A stretch of DNA of 64,000 nt from Leifsonia sp. Leaf264 (GCF_001422325.1 NZ_LMMR01000001.1:249256-313255); one strand, 5' to 3'; counted from the first letter of the stretch, positions 17,288 to 26,168 are shown. The notes: generated from the sequence alone by a model not told the origin. A program made the numbers and translations.

Positions 17288-17836
17288 TCAGCGGACGGCG
17301 AGCATGACGTCGACGACGCTGTCGAGGACGATGTCGACCTGGGCCTCGCGGTAGCCGCCACGCTGAGGACGGAAGACCGCGGTGCGCACGTCGTCGACGG
17401 TGAGGGCGTAACCGTCCTGGAAGTAGCGCGTGAGCTTGGCCGCGAACTTGTCGACGTCGGCCGTGCTGTAGCCCTCGGTGAGGAAGCTGGTGCGCTGGAA
17501 CCTGTGGCCCTTGGCCCGATCCAGGCGGTTGAGGATGACCTGCGCCGTCTGGCGCGCCTCCCGGTACCACTCCTCGTTCCCGGCGTCCTGCAGGGCACGA
17601 TCGCGCTCGCGCGCCGCGAAGGCGTCTTCGAGGCGTTCGAGCGCAGCGTCGACGTGCTGGGTCGAGTACCCGCCCTTCTGCATGGAGAACGCAGTGCGAC
17701 GGATGTCGTCGGCCACCATCGTCGCCACAGCGGGGTCGGCGTCATACGCGACCCGGGCATCCGCGAGGAAGGCCTCGACCTGATCGACGTTGTAGCCGGG
17801 CTTGCCTCTGGCGGCGCGGGGGAAAGTGGTGCTCAC
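17288..17836 (-). CDS. Protein with four DivIVA-type repeats
   Basis: A 182-residue protein built from four short repeats, each with a GY-x3-4-V(D) core: GYNVDQV near residue 14, GYSTQHVD near 56, GYSTADVD near 124 and GYREAQVD near 162. In DivIVA this motif occurs once, at the membrane-binding N terminus. No long coiled coil follows, unlike DivIVA/Wag31. A role in polar growth or septum placement is inferred from the motif and from the neighbouring cell-wall genes. The GTG start has a CAGAAT -10 box six bases upstream. cdsA lies 21 bases further on. Confidence 0.82.
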   Translation of the reverse strand: MSTTFPRAARGKPGYNVDQVEAFLADARVAYDADPAVATMVADDIRRTAFSMQKGGYSTQHVDAALERLEDAFAARERDRALQDAGNEEWYREARQTAQVILNRLDRAKGHRFQRTSFLTEGYSTADVDKFAAKLTRYFQDGYALTVDDVRTAVFRPQRGGYREAQVDIVLDSVVDVMLAVR

Positions 17837-17842
17837 GGGAAC

Positions 17843-17848
17843 ATTCTG
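17843..17848 (-). promoter_or_regulatory. Leaderless-type -10 box (CAGAAT) of the DivIVA-repeat gene
   Basis: CAGAAT matches TATAAT at four of six positions and ends six bases before the GTG. It is weaker than the TANNNT boxes elsewhere in the window. Confidence 0.4.
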
Positions 17849-17857
17849 CCAAACAGA

Positions 17858-18880
17858 TCAGGCGAAGATGAGGAACAACGCGTACGTGATCACGGCCGAC
17901 GGCAGGATCGAGTCGAGACGATCGAGGAACCCGCCGTGGCCGGGCAGCCAGGAGCTCATGTCCTTGATGCCGAGATCGCGCTTGAGGAGGGACTCCGCGA
18001 GGTCGCCGATGGTCGCCGAGAGCACGATGGCGACGCCGAACACCAGGCCGAACCACCACGGCATCTGCAGCATGAGGGTCGCGAGCAGGACTCCGCCGAT
18101 GAGGCTGGCCGCAACGGCGCCGGCGAAGCCCTCCCACGTCTTCTTCGGGCTGATTCGAGGGGCCATCGGATGCCGCCCGAACGAGAGCCCGCTGGCGTAG
18201 GCGCCGGTGTCCACCGCGATCACGAGGATGAGGAACGCCAGGATCCAGTACTCACCGCCGTCACGGGCGAGCAGCAGCACGGTGAAGCTCATGAACAGCG
18301 CCACATAGACCATGACGAAGATGCCGGAGCCGACATCGCGGAGCAGTGACGATCCGGCCACCCGCCGGCCGGGCAGCACGCTCTCGACGAGCCGCCAGAG
18401 AGTGACCAGCGCGATTCCGCCGATGAGACCCAGCCACTGACCGACCCCCGACCACAACCAGGTCATCGGTATCATGGCGACGGTGGCGAACACCACGGGG
18501 ATGATCGGCACCATGCGCCCGGACTTGCGCAGACCCTGGCTCAGTTCGTAGGAGGTGAAGAACACGATGATGGCACCGAAGAGCAGGAAGAGCTCTTTCA
18601 CCACGATGAGGCTGAACAGCATCGCCAGCCCCAGCACCAGGCCGATGAGGATGGCGAGGATCAGGTTCCGACCCGTGCGAGCCTGGATCTTCTCGCTCGT
18701 CGCACCGATCCTGCCGCGCGTCGCCTCGAACTGGCGCTCGATATCGGCCCGGGTGGATTCCAGCTGCCGCTCGATGTCAGCGCGGGTGGCTTTCACCTGG
18801 GCGCGGACCTCGTCACGTTTCACATCGCGCTTGCGCCGCGGCGTCTGGGGCCGCGGCGCAGGATCTTCAGGAGCGGACAT
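17858..18880 (-). CDS. cdsA: Phosphatidate cytidylyltransferase CdsA with extra N-terminal coiled coil
   Basis: Makes CDP-diacylglycerol from phosphatidate and CTP in the membrane, the branch point of phospholipid synthesis. The family signature is complete near the C terminus: SLLKRDLGIKD, then LPGHGGFLDRLDS (about residues 295-325), with about eight membrane segments before it. The first 75 residues are unusual: a charged, helical cytoplasmic extension with two tandem copies of a TRADIERQ-type unit (about residues 32-50) and a looser third. The gene starts five bases after the frr stop and lies downstream of pyrH-frr as in most Actinobacteria. Confidence 0.94.
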   Translation of the reverse strand: MSAPEDPAPRPQTPRRKRDVKRDEVRAQVKATRADIERQLESTRADIERQFEATRGRIGATSEKIQARTGRNLILAILIGLVLGLAMLFSLIVVKELFLLFGAIIVFFTSYELSQGLRKSGRMVPIIPVVFATVAMIPMTWLWSGVGQWLGLIGGIALVTLWRLVESVLPGRRVAGSSLLRDVGSGIFVMVYVALFMSFTVLLLARDGGEYWILAFLILVIAVDTGAYASGLSFGRHPMAPRISPKKTWEGFAGAVAASLIGGVLLATLMLQMPWWFGLVFGVAIVLSATIGDLAESLLKRDLGIKDMSSWLPGHGGFLDRLDSILPSAVITYALFLIFA

Positions 18881-18885
18881 GGGCC

Positions 18886-19440
18886 CTAGACCTCGAGGAG
18901 TTCGGCTTCCTTGCGCTTGAGTGCGTCGTCGATCGCGTCGACGTGCGTCTTGGTCACCTGCTCGAGTTCCTTCTCGCCGCGCGCCACCTCGTCATCGCCG
19001 ACCTCGCTCTTGAGCGCGTCGAGCTCGTCCTTCGCCTTGCGGCGGATGTTGCGAACCGACACCTTGGCGTCCTCGCCCTTTCCGCGAACGATCTTGACGA
19101 ACTCCTTGCGGCGGTCAGCCGTGAGCTCGGGAAGGGTGACCCGGATGATGTTGCCGTCGTTCGACGGGTTGGCGCCGAGGTTCGGGGTGTCGCGGATAGC
19201 CTGCTCGATGTCGCGCAGGGCGCTCTTGTCGTAGGGCGTCACGACGAGCGTGCGGGCCTCGGGGTTCGCGAGAGAGGCCAGCTGGGCCAGCGGCGTCGGC
19301 GTGCCGTAGTAGCTCACCATGATCTTCTGGAAGAGCTGGGGGTTCGCACGACCCGTTCGCACGGAGGAGAAGTCGTCTTTGGCGACTTCGACCGCCTTGC
19401 TCATGCGGGCAGCGGCATCGGACAGGACATCCGCGATCAC
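18886..19440 (-). CDS. frr: Ribosome recycling factor
   Basis: Splits post-termination ribosomes together with EF-G. The 184 residues match the family over the full length ([16 protein letters not shown] near residue 27, [16 protein letters not shown] near 73-88, the RK-rich [11 protein letters not shown] near 110). The GTG at 19440 is chosen because AGAAGGAG lies six bases upstream; the frame is open further out but without a binding site or homology. It follows pyrH by 34 bases and runs into cdsA, the usual pyrH-frr-cdsA operon. Confidence 0.96.
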   Translation of the reverse strand: MIADVLSDAAARMSKAVEVAKDDFSSVRTGRANPQLFQKIMVSYYGTPTPLAQLASLANPEARTLVVTPYDKSALRDIEQAIRDTPNLGANPSNDGNIIRVTLPELTADRRKEFVKIVRGKGEDAKVSVRNIRRKAKDELDALKSEVGDDEVARGEKELEQVTKTHVDAIDDALKRKEAELLEV

Positions 19441-19474
19441 GGTGACTCCTTCTGGAAGGTACTTGAGGGAAAGC

Positions 19475-20191
19475 TTAGTTGCTGACGACGGTGCCGAGGT
19501 CGGCACCGAGGATGGCGGCCGTCACGTTGCCGGCGGGCTCCATGCCGAACACCTGCATCGGCATGTCGTTGTCCATGCACAGGCTGAATGCCGTGGAGTC
19601 CACGACCTTCAGACCCTGCTGGAGCGCCTCCTGGTAGGTGATGCGGTCGATCTTCTGCGCGTCCGGGTTGGTGCGCGGGTCTGCGTCGTAGACGCCGTCG
19701 ACGCCGTTCTTGGCGACCAGCACGACGTCGGCCTCGATCTCGAGGGCGCGCTGCGCAGCCACGGTGTCCGTGGAGAAGTACGGCAGGCCCGCACCGGCGC
19801 CGAAGATGACGACGCGACCCTTCTCGAGGTGGCGCTCGGCCTTGCGCGGGATGTACGGCTCGGCGACCTGGGTCATCGAGATCGCGGACTGCACCCGCGT
19901 CTCCAGACCGGCCTGCTCGAGGAAGTCCTGTAGCGCGAGGGCGTTCATCACGGTTCCGAGCATGCCCATGTAGTCGGCGCGTCCGCGGTCCATGCCACGC
20001 TGCGACAGTTCGGCGCCGCGGAAGAAGTTGCCGCCGCCGACCACGATGGCGATCTCGACCTGCTTCGCGGCATCCGCGATCTCCCGTGCCAGGGCACTGA
20101 CGACATCGGGGTTGACGCCGAGGGATCCGCCGCCGAAGGCCTCTCCCGAGAGCTTGAGGAGCACGCGCCGCCTCGTGTGGGTTCCGTTCAT
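19475..20191 (-). CDS. pyrH: UMP kinase
   Basis: Bacterial-type UMP kinase (amino-acid kinase fold, hexameric), which phosphorylates UMP to UDP for RNA, sugar-nucleotide and CTP synthesis. [12 protein letters not shown] is at residue 10, [11 protein letters not shown] near 50, [19 protein letters not shown] near 68 and the nucleotide-site [17 protein letters not shown] near 158. ATG 20191 begins 238 residues in line with the family; an in-frame TTG at 20224 would add 11 residues and cannot be excluded. A strong terminator lies between tsf and this gene, so pyrH-frr-cdsA should have its own promoter in 20192-20270, which I could not pinpoint. Confidence 0.95.
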   Translation of the reverse strand: MNGTHTRRRVLLKLSGEAFGGGSLGVNPDVVSALAREIADAAKQVEIAIVVGGGNFFRGAELSQRGMDRGRADYMGMLGTVMNALALQDFLEQAGLETRVQSAISMTQVAEPYIPRKAERHLEKGRVVIFGAGAGLPYFSTDTVAAQRALEIEADVVLVAKNGVDGVYDADPRTNPDAQKIDRITYQEALQQGLKVVDSTAFSLCMDNDMPMQVFGMEPAGNVTAAILGADLGTVVSN

Positions 20192-20271
20192 GCTGGACGC
20201 ATCCTTTTCGTCGACTGTATTCAACCTACTGTGCCCCGGCTGCGGGGCGTGCCACCGTTCGCGTGATGGCA

Positions 20272-20313
20272 GAGAAAAAGGAGCCCGGATCGCTGACGAT
20301 CCGAGCTCCTTTC
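20272..20313 (-). terminator. Rho-independent terminator of rpsB-tsf
   Basis: On the minus strand a 16-pair stem with one mismatch (arms 20297-20312 and 20277-20292) and the four-base loop 20293-20296 is followed by TTTTT. It begins 11 bases after the tsf stop and is the clearest intrinsic terminator in the window. Confidence 0.9.
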
Positions 20314-20323
20314 ACCGTGCGTG

Positions 20324-21154
20324 TTACGCGCCGACCTTGAAACGGGCGAAGCCCGAGATCGTGAGGCCTGCGTCCGAGACGACCTTGGCGACGGACAGCT
20401 TGTTGTCCTTCGCGTAGTCCTGCTCGAGCAGGGCGACCTGCTTGAAGTAGGCGCCGACGCGACCCTCGATGATCTTCGGGAGGGCGGCCTCGGGCTTGCC
20501 CTCCTCGCGGGAGATCTGCTCGACGATGGCGCGCTCCTTGTCCACGGCGTCAGCCGGGACATCCTCACGGGTGAGGTACTCGGGGTTCGCGAACGAGATG
20601 TGCTGCGCGATCGACCGAGCGGTCTCGGCGTCGGCACCGGAGTAGCCGACGACGACGCCGACCTGCGGGGGCAGGTCCTTCGACGTCTTGTGCAGGTACA
20701 CCGCGAAGTTCTCGCCGGAGACCAGAGCGACACGACGCAGCTCGATCTTCTCGCCGAGGATGGCGGCTTCGCCGTCGATGAGGTCGGCCACGGTACCACC
20801 GGCGGCGGGGGCTGCGAGGCCCTCCTCGACGGTGGCGGCGCCGGCAGCGGCGACAGCCGCGAGGACCTTCTCGGACAGCGCGACGAACTTGTCGCCCTTG
20901 GCGACGAAGTCGGTCTCGCAGGCGAGCTCGATCAGCGTGGCGGTTCCATTGCCGTTCTCGACGGCGGCGACCAGGCCCTCCGAGGTGGAGCGGTCTGCAC
21001 GCTTCGCGTTGCCCTTCGCACCCTTGAGGCGAAGGATCTCGGTCGCCTTCTCGACGTCGCCGTCGGCCTCGACCAATGCGTTCTTCGTGTCACTCATGCC
21101 GGTGCCGAGCTGCTCGCGCAGCGCCTTCAGGTCGGCGATGTTGAAGTTAGCCAT
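20324..21154 (-). CDS. tsf: Elongation factor Ts
   Basis: Nucleotide exchange factor for EF-Tu, 276 residues. The N-terminal UBA-like domain (LKALREQLGTGMSDTKNAL, about residues 9-27) and the core signature IELACETDFVAKGDKF near 74-90 are intact, followed by the two-part core and the C-terminal coil with ALPKIIEGRV near 223. It starts 24 bases after rpsB, with AGAGAAG before the ATG, the nearly universal rpsB-tsf operon, and is closed by a strong terminator. Confidence 0.97.
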   Translation of the reverse strand: MANFNIADLKALREQLGTGMSDTKNALVEADGDVEKATEILRLKGAKGNAKRADRSTSEGLVAAVENGNGTATLIELACETDFVAKGDKFVALSEKVLAAVAAAGAATVEEGLAAPAAGGTVADLIDGEAAILGEKIELRRVALVSGENFAVYLHKTSKDLPPQVGVVVGYSGADAETARSIAQHISFANPEYLTREDVPADAVDKERAIVEQISREEGKPEAALPKIIEGRVGAYFKQVALLEQDYAKDNKLSVAKVVSDAGLTISGFARFKVGA

Positions 21155-21178
21155 AGAGCTTCTCTTTCGTGTACGGGA

Positions 21179-22111
21179 TTACTTGGCGTCGGCGGAAGCT
21201 GCAGCAGCCTCGACCGGTGCCTCGACGGGAGCCTCGGCCTCGACGACCTCGAGGGGCGTCTCGGCGTCTGCGACCTCGACGGCGATGTCGGCCTCAGCAG
21301 CGTCGGCGACCTTTTCGGTCTCGGCCGAAGCCTGCTCCGGGGTGCTCTCGGTGCCGGCCTGGAGAAGCTCGGCCTCCCACTCGGCCAGCGGCTCAGCAGG
21401 CTCCTGGCCCTCTTCCGGCTTCTGGTGACGCTGGACGAGTCCCTCTGCCGCAGCATCGGCGACGATGCGGGTCAGCAGTGCGACGGAGCGGATGGCGTCA
21501 TCGTTGCCCGGGATCGGGTACTGGACGTCGTCCGGGTCGCAGTTGGTGTCGAGGATGGCGATGACGGGGATGCCCAGCTTGTGCGCCTCGTCGATCGCGA
21601 GGTGCTCCTTCTTGGTGTCGACGATCCAGATCGCCGACGGCGTCTTCGTGAGGTTGCGGATTCCACCGAGGCTCTTCTGAAGCTTGATGAGCTCGCGCTT
21701 CTGGATGAGCAGTTCCTTCTTGGTGTATCCACGGCTCGTGTCGTCGAAGTCGACCTCCTCGAGCTCCTTCATGCGAGCGAGGCGCTTGGAGACCGTCTGG
21801 AAGTTGGTGAGGAGTCCACCGAGCCAGCGCTGGTTGACGTAGGGCTGGCCCACGCGGAGCGCCTGCTCGGCGATGGATCCCTGAGCCTGCTTCTTCGTTC
21901 CGACGAAGAGGATGGTGCCGCCGTGAGCGACGGTCTCCTTCACGTAGTCGTAGGTCTTGTCGATGAAGGCAAGCGACTGCTGGAGGTCGATGATGTGGCT
22001 GCCCGAGCGCTCGGCGAGGATGAATCGCTTCATCTTCGGGTTCCAACGGCGGGTCTGGTGCCCGAAGTGAACGCCGCTGTCGAGCAGCTGGCGAATGGTG
22101 ACGACGGCCAT
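21179..22111 (-). CDS. rpsB: 30S ribosomal protein S2 with acidic C-terminal tail
   Basis: Ribosomal protein S2, 310 residues. [24 protein letters not shown] opens the protein, and the family hallmark [28 protein letters not shown] (in two parts near residues 153-180) is present. The last 60 residues are an Ala/Glu/Val-rich acidic tail beyond the conserved core, common in Actinobacteria. AGAAGGAG seven bases upstream sets the ATG. The 5' region is long and structured (see separate entry). Confidence 0.96.
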   Translation of the reverse strand: MAVVTIRQLLDSGVHFGHQTRRWNPKMKRFILAERSGSHIIDLQQSLAFIDKTYDYVKETVAHGGTILFVGTKKQAQGSIAEQALRVGQPYVNQRWLGGLLTNFQTVSKRLARMKELEEVDFDDTSRGYTKKELLIQKRELIKLQKSLGGIRNLTKTPSAIWIVDTKKEHLAIDEAHKLGIPVIAILDTNCDPDDVQYPIPGNDDAIRSVALLTRIVADAAAEGLVQRHQKPEEGQEPAEPLAEWEAELLQAGTESTPEQASAETEKVADAAEADIAVEVADAETPLEVVEAEAPVEAPVEAAAASADAK

Positions 22112-22273
22112 GGCCGTACTCCTTCTTCTCAGTTATGCCTCCGATCGGATGATCGGACGCCCTGGTGCCCGGCGCACGCCCGCTGCCCCTCGCGAGAGGT
22201 GCAGACTGAGTGGGTGTGTCGGCCGATACGGCACGCGTAGTCAGCGCTCGAAGGCGCTGCTCGGATCAGTCTA
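22112..22273 (-). promoter_or_regulatory. Promoter and structured leader of rpsB
   Basis: On the minus strand TAGACT (22268-22273) is a candidate -10 box, giving a leader of about 150 bases. The leader can form at least three hairpins: CAGCGC/GCGCTG (22242-22259), an imperfect stem around CTCGCGAG (near 22190-22210), and a perfect seven-pair stem TCCGATC/GATCGGA with a four-base loop (22140-22157). The last lies about 15 bases ahead of the ribosome binding site. This suits autoregulation by S2, as known for rpsB in other bacteria, but the specific structure is my inference. Confidence 0.45.
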
Positions 22274-22380
22274 GCAGTTCACGGGCGCGCAACTCCCCCA
22301 CAGCGACCGCACTCTCGGCCTCCTCCCACGGCGTGCGGTTGCGGCAGTTCCCGGTGCCTCGTCGAATGGATGCTGGAGGC

Positions 22381-22899
22381 ATGGGTCCCCGGTCCGCGCG
22401 ACGCATTCGCCTCCTCGTGCTGATCGCCCTTCTGGCGCCGATCGGCCTCGCTGCAGCGCCGGCCGCGTCCGAGGATCCCGCTCCACGAGGCGACTGGCGA
22501 TGGCCGCTGACGCCACCCGTCGAGATCGTCGCGGAGTTCGTGGCGCCTGCGACCCGATACAGCGCCGGACATCGCGGGATCGACCTGGCCACGGCATCCG
22601 GAACCGCCGTGCTCGCCCCCACCGACGCCGTCGTCTCCTTCGTCGGCGTGGTCGTCGATCGGCCGCTCATCACGCTGGCATACGGTGACGGCGTACTGGT
22701 GAGTCTCGAGCCCGTGCTGGCGTCGGTCGGCGAGGGTGATCAGGTGGAACGCGGACAGGTCATCGGCACCGCCGCCTCAGGCGGTCACTGCGGCGACGGA
22801 TGCCTCCACCTGGGCGTGCGCGTGCATGGCGAGTACATCTCGCCGCTGGCCTACATCACCGGACTGCCCCGCGCCGTGCTGCTGCCGCTGGGGCGCTGA
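22381..22899 (+). CDS. Secreted M23-type (LytM) peptidase-like protein
   Basis: A 172-residue exported protein: basic N terminus and hydrophobic signal (about residues 8-27, ending near APAASE), then a single LytM domain. The first zinc motif HRGID (near 62-66) is intact. The second motif, usually HxH, reads CLHLGV near 140, so its first His is replaced by Cys. Such variants are common among actinobacterial M23 proteins and may be weak or non-catalytic. It sits upstream of rpsB in opposite direction, as in many Actinobacteria. The start is uncertain: ATG 22381 directly precedes the signal peptide, while ATG 22366 would add five residues. The stop is only three bases from the xerC stop. Confidence 0.83.
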   Translation: MGPRSARRIRLLVLIALLAPIGLAAAPAASEDPAPRGDWRWPLTPPVEIVAEFVAPATRYSAGHRGIDLATASGTAVLAPTDAVVSFVGVVVDRPLITLAYGDGVLVSLEPVLASVGEGDQVERGQVIGTAASGGHCGDGCLHLGVRVHGEYISPLAYITGLPRAVLLPLGR

Positions 22900-22902
22900 G
22901 TG

Positions 22903-23895
22903 TCAGGCTCGCGGATGCGCTGTGCGATAGCTCTCGCGCAGCCTCTCGGTCGACACGTGAGTGTAGATCTGCGTCGTGCCGAGGCTGGCGTGTCCGAGCA
23001 TCTCCTGCACGGCACGGAGGTCGGCGCCGCCGTCGAGCAGGTGGGTGGCAGCGGTGTGCCGGAGGGCGTGAGGCCCCGACGGGCCTCCCCCGGGCAGGTC
23101 CACGAGTAAGCCGGCCACCAGCCTGTACACGCTGCGAGTGCCGGCGCGCGCGCCTCGTGCGCCGAGGAAGAGGGCGGCGGCGCTGGTCGCGGCCCCCGTG
23201 GCACGGCCGAGCAGGGTTGCGCGACCCAGCCGCAGGTAGTCGACGACGGCGTTCTGCGCCGGGACCCCGAAGGGCACGACGCGCTGCTTCCCGCCCTTTC
23301 CCGTGACGCGCACCGTGAGCCTGTCGAGATCGACGTCGTCGACGTCGAGTCCGACGATCTCCGAGACTCGCAACGCCGACGCGTAGAGCAACTCGACGAT
23401 GGCGAGATCCCGACGCGCGATGGGGTCTCCCCCCGCGGCTCCGTCGACGAGGGCGCCGATCATTCCGTCCATCTGGCCTCGGGTGATCACGCGAGGAAGG
23501 CTGCGGAGCGGTTTCGGTGAACGCAGGCGCGAGCCGGGGTCGTCGGGGAGCTCCCCGGTGCGTGCGAGCCACGCCGTGAATCCCCGGGCGGATGCCGCAT
23601 GTCGGGCGATCGTGGAGCGGGCGAGACCTCGCTCGGTGCCGGCCCAGAGCCAGTCGCGCAGAAGCGGCAGGGTGATGCCTTCGAGGGTCGTCACGCCGTG
23701 CACCTCGGCGAAGTCGATCAGCTCGGCGAGGTCGGTGCGATAGGCGCGCACAGTGTGCAGCGAGAAGCCGCGTTCGATGCGGAGGTGGCGGGTGTAGTCA
23801 TCCAGAGCACCGTCGAGTTCGCTCGGGAGGTCGCGTCGGCCATCGACGGCAGGACCCGCCCCGGGGCCGCCGTCGACATCGGGTGTCTCAGACAT
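22903..23895 (-). CDS. xerC: Tyrosine recombinase XerC
   Basis: Site-specific recombinase that, with XerD, resolves chromosome dimers at dif. The 330 residues have an N-terminal SAM-like DNA-binding domain (about 25-115) and a catalytic domain. The catalytic set is complete: Arg in [12 protein letters not shown] near 190, Lys in TGKGGKQR near 213, HALRH near 275, [13 protein letters not shown] near 300 with the nucleophile Tyr. Its fixed place beside dprA and rpsB marks it as the housekeeping XerC, not a mobile-element integrase. The start codon lies in a short tandem repeat shared with the end of the phosphodiesterase gene eight bases upstream. Confidence 0.94.
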   Translation of the reverse strand: MSETPDVDGGPGAGPAVDGRRDLPSELDGALDDYTRHLRIERGFSLHTVRAYRTDLAELIDFAEVHGVTTLEGITLPLLRDWLWAGTERGLARSTIARHAASARGFTAWLARTGELPDDPGSRLRSPKPLRSLPRVITRGQMDGMIGALVDGAAGGDPIARRDLAIVELLYASALRVSEIVGLDVDDVDLDRLTVRVTGKGGKQRVVPFGVPAQNAVVDYLRLGRATLLGRATGAATSAAALFLGARGARAGTRSVYRLVAGLLVDLPGGGPSGPHALRHTAATHLLDGGADLRAVQEMLGHASLGTTQIYTHVSTERLRESYRTAHPRA

Positions 23896-23914
23896 CGCGT
23901 GTCTCAGACATCGG
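23875..23914. repeat. 2.5 copies of a 16-base tandem repeat at the xerC start
   Basis: Units GACATCGGGTGTCTCA (23875-23890), GACATCGCGTGTCTCA (23891-23906) and a half unit (23907-23914) cover the end of the phosphodiesterase gene and the xerC start. Because of the repeat, ATGTCTGAGACA occurs twice; only the downstream copy opens the xerC frame, and the upstream copy runs into a stop after seven codons. Confidence 0.8.
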
Positions 23915-24836
23915 CCGGACGCTGCCGGGAGAAGGCGTCACGACGCCCCGCTGCATCGAGTTCGCTCATGGCGGCCGTGAAGTCGGCACCGAAGCGGGTG
24001 ACCACGCGTCCGGAGGTCAGTGGGACGACGGAGTGCACGACGCGGTCGCCGTAGACGTGCACCAGGTTGAGGGACTGGCCGGCATCGGCGCCGACGAGCT
24101 CGTCGACGGGAGCGGCGAGGTCCATCGTGTAGCAGGTGGCCGCAGCGACCGATACCGGAATGCCGGCGAACAGGCTGGTGGAGGCGTAGTGCAGGTGTCC
24201 GCCGAGGATCGCGCGGATGTCGCTTCCGGCGACGACGGCGGCGAGACGGTCCTGCCGCTCGAGCTCGAGGATCTGCATGGCGCCGATGGGCGTCGGGATC
24301 GGCGGGTGGTGCAGAGCGAGCAGGGAGCCGTGCTCGGCGGGCTCCGCGAGCACCTCCGCGAGCCATTCCAGCTGCGCATCGTCGATGGCTCCGTGGTGGT
24401 AGCCGGGGACGCTGGTGTCGAGGGCGATGATGCGCAGGCCCCGCACCGTCGTGACGGAATCGACTGGGGCGACAGGGTCGGACGCATGCACGCCGCCGGG
24501 CCGCAGTGCAGCGCGGAACGGCATCCGTTCGTCATGGTTGCCCATCACCCAGACGATCTCGGCGCCGATCCGCTCGGCGACGGGCCCGACGACCGAGCGC
24601 ACGCGCTCGTACGCGGCCGCTTCGCCGCGATCGGTGATGTCGCCGGTGAACACGAACGCGTCGAGACGGATGCCGGATGCCTCCAGGCGCTGCAATGCCG
24701 CGGCGAGACCGGTGTCGGTGTCGACGGTGCCGTAGAGCGGTCCGTCGGAGAGGAAGTGGGTGTCGCTGAGATGGGCGATGACATGACCCGGTGCCGGGTA
24801 CTGCCCGAACTGCGGGGGCAGGGCTGCCTCGGTCAT
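23904..24836 (-). CDS. Metallophosphoesterase (CpdA-like cyclic nucleotide phosphodiesterase)
   Basis: Calcineurin-like phosphoesterase of 310 residues with all five metal-site motifs in order: HLSDTHF near 20, FTGDITDRG near 62, VMGNHDE near 98, ALHHPPIP near 174 and GGHLHYAST near 213. Length and order fit class III cyclic-nucleotide phosphodiesterases (CpdA, mycobacterial Rv0805), which hydrolyse 2',3'- and 3',5'-cAMP, but the substrate is not decided by sequence. ATG 24836 has GGAAGG eight bases upstream; a longer frame to 24905 has no support. It lies downstream of dprA (84-base gap) and directly upstream of xerC. Confidence 0.86.
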   Translation of the reverse strand: MTEAALPPQFGQYPAPGHVIAHLSDTHFLSDGPLYGTVDTDTGLAAALQRLEASGIRLDAFVFTGDITDRGEAAAYERVRSVVGPVAERIGAEIVWVMGNHDERMPFRAALRPGGVHASDPVAPVDSVTTVRGLRIIALDTSVPGYHHGAIDDAQLEWLAEVLAEPAEHGSLLALHHPPIPTPIGAMQILELERQDRLAAVVAGSDIRAILGGHLHYASTSLFAGIPVSVAAATCYTMDLAAPVDELVGADAGQSLNLVHVYGDRVVHSVVPLTSGRVVTRFGADFTAAMSELDAAGRRDAFSRQRPADV

Positions 24837-24920
24837 GTGTTCGCCTTCCGTGGTTCCTGCTCTCCACGATAGGGCGCACGGCCGACGCTGCCGGGAGCGG
24901 CTCACCGTGGCCGGCAGGGA

Positions 24921-26168
24921 TCACCCGCCGCGGATCCATCCGGCGCCGCGCTGCCGAGCGCGATCTTCGAGGTCGAGCGCGCCGAGCACCCCGACCACGG
25001 TCGTGACCGCGAGCCCGGACCGCCGTGCGATCTCAGCGACGTCGCGCGCACTGCGGCTGCTGAGGGCATCGAGAACCCGCAGCTCATCGCTCGTCGGGTC
25101 TGCTCCAGACCCGTCGGGCCCGCCCGACGGAGCGGTTCCGGACGCCGCCTGCGCACCGCCGGGATGCAGTTCGAGCATCTCCTCGACGCTCGTGACGCAG
25201 ATGGCGTCATAGTCGCGGATGAGTCGGTGGCAGCCGGCGCTGGTGACGCTGGTGATCGGCCCGGGTACGGCTCCGAGCGGTCGGCCGAGGGCGGCGGCGT
25301 GTCCCGCCGTGTTGAGCGATCCCGACCGCCACCCGGCCTCGAGCACCACCGTGGCCTGACTGGCGGCTGCGATGAGTCGGTTCCGTTGCAGGAAGCGCCA
25401 CTTGGTCGGTTGCGATCCGCAGGGCAGCTCCGAGATGACGGCGCCGACCGCGGCGATGCGGGAGAGGAGGTCGTCGTGTCCGGCGGGGTAGAAGCGGTCG
25501 ACGCCGCCGGCGAGGAAGGCGACGGTGAGGCCTCCACTCGCGAGCGCTGATCTGTGGGCCATGCCGTCGATGCCGTATGCCGCCCCCGACACGATCGTCA
25601 GCCCGCGATCGGCGAGGCCGGCGGCTGAGTCCGTGGCGATCTGCTCGCCGTAGAGCGTGGCCGCTCGTGCGCCGACGAGGGCGATGGAGCGCGCCAGGCC
25701 GCGCAGGGCGTCGTCCGCTCCGCGCACCCAGAGCACAATCGGCGCGTGGAGACCGAGGTCGTCCACGCCGTCGGGCCAGTCGGGGTCGTCGGGCTGCAGG
25801 AGTCGTGTTCCCGTGCCCGTGGCTGCCTCGAGCGCGTGCACGACGTCGCCCGAGCGAAGTCGTGGACGCCAGCGGTGGCATCCGTCGTCGAGTTCCCGCT
25901 GCAGGCGCGGTCGATCGGCGTCGCCGTCAGGGTCGACGAGAGCGGCGAGAGTTGCCGGGCCCTCGTCGCGAATGAGAGCCTCGAGCGCTTCATCCGCCCC
26001 GAGGGCGGTTATCAGCATGCCGGCCGCCCGATCGCCCGGTTCGGCCAACAGCGACCAGGTGGCACGAGCGAAGGCGAGGTCGGCAGCATTCTGATGGGGA
26101 GGGTCGTCGGTGCGCACGCGCGCGATGAGTCGGGTGATCTCCCGGTCGTCGATGCCGAAACGGGTCAT
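24921..26168 (-). CDS. dprA: DNA-processing protein DprA (Smf)
   Basis: Loads RecA on incoming single-stranded DNA in transformable bacteria; also kept in species not known to be competent. The 415 residues have an N-terminal SAM-like region, the Rossmann domain with VGARAATLYGEQIA near 168, GLTIVSGAAYGIDGMAHRSAL near 190-210, FLAGGVDRFYP near 220, SELPCGSQPTKWRFLQRNRLIA (in two parts near 246-268), and a C-terminal winged-helix domain (about 345-415). The ATG overlaps the comM stop by one base (TGATG), so yraN-comM-dprA are one translational unit. Confidence 0.94.
   Translation of the reverse strand: MTRFGIDDREITRLIARVRTDDPPHQNAADLAFARATWSLLAEPGDRAAGMLITALGADEALEALIRDEGPATLAALVDPDGDADRPRLQRELDDGCHRWRPRLRSGDVVHALEAATGTGTRLLQPDDPDWPDGVDDLGLHAPIVLWVRGADDALRGLARSIALVGARAATLYGEQIATDSAAGLADRGLTIVSGAAYGIDGMAHRSALASGGLTVAFLAGGVDRFYPAGHDDLLSRIAAVGAVISELPCGSQPTKWRFLQRNRLIAAASQATVVLEAGWRSGSLNTAGHAAALGRPLGAVPGPITSVTSAGCHRLIRDYDAICVTSVEEMLELHPGGAQAASGTAPSGGPDGSGADPTSDELRVLDALSSRSARDVAEIARRSGLAVTTVVGVLGALDLEDRARQRGAGWIRGG

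Noticed and set aside
16091-18349. Open frame of about 750 codons running antisense across five genes
   Set aside because: It crosses several well-supported genes on the other strand, has shadow-type composition and no homology features.
22903-23895. Tyrosine recombinase as a sign of a prophage or integrative element
   Set aside because: Sequence and position (dprA-xerC-rpsB) are those of housekeeping XerC; no attachment repeats, integrase partners or phage genes are near.
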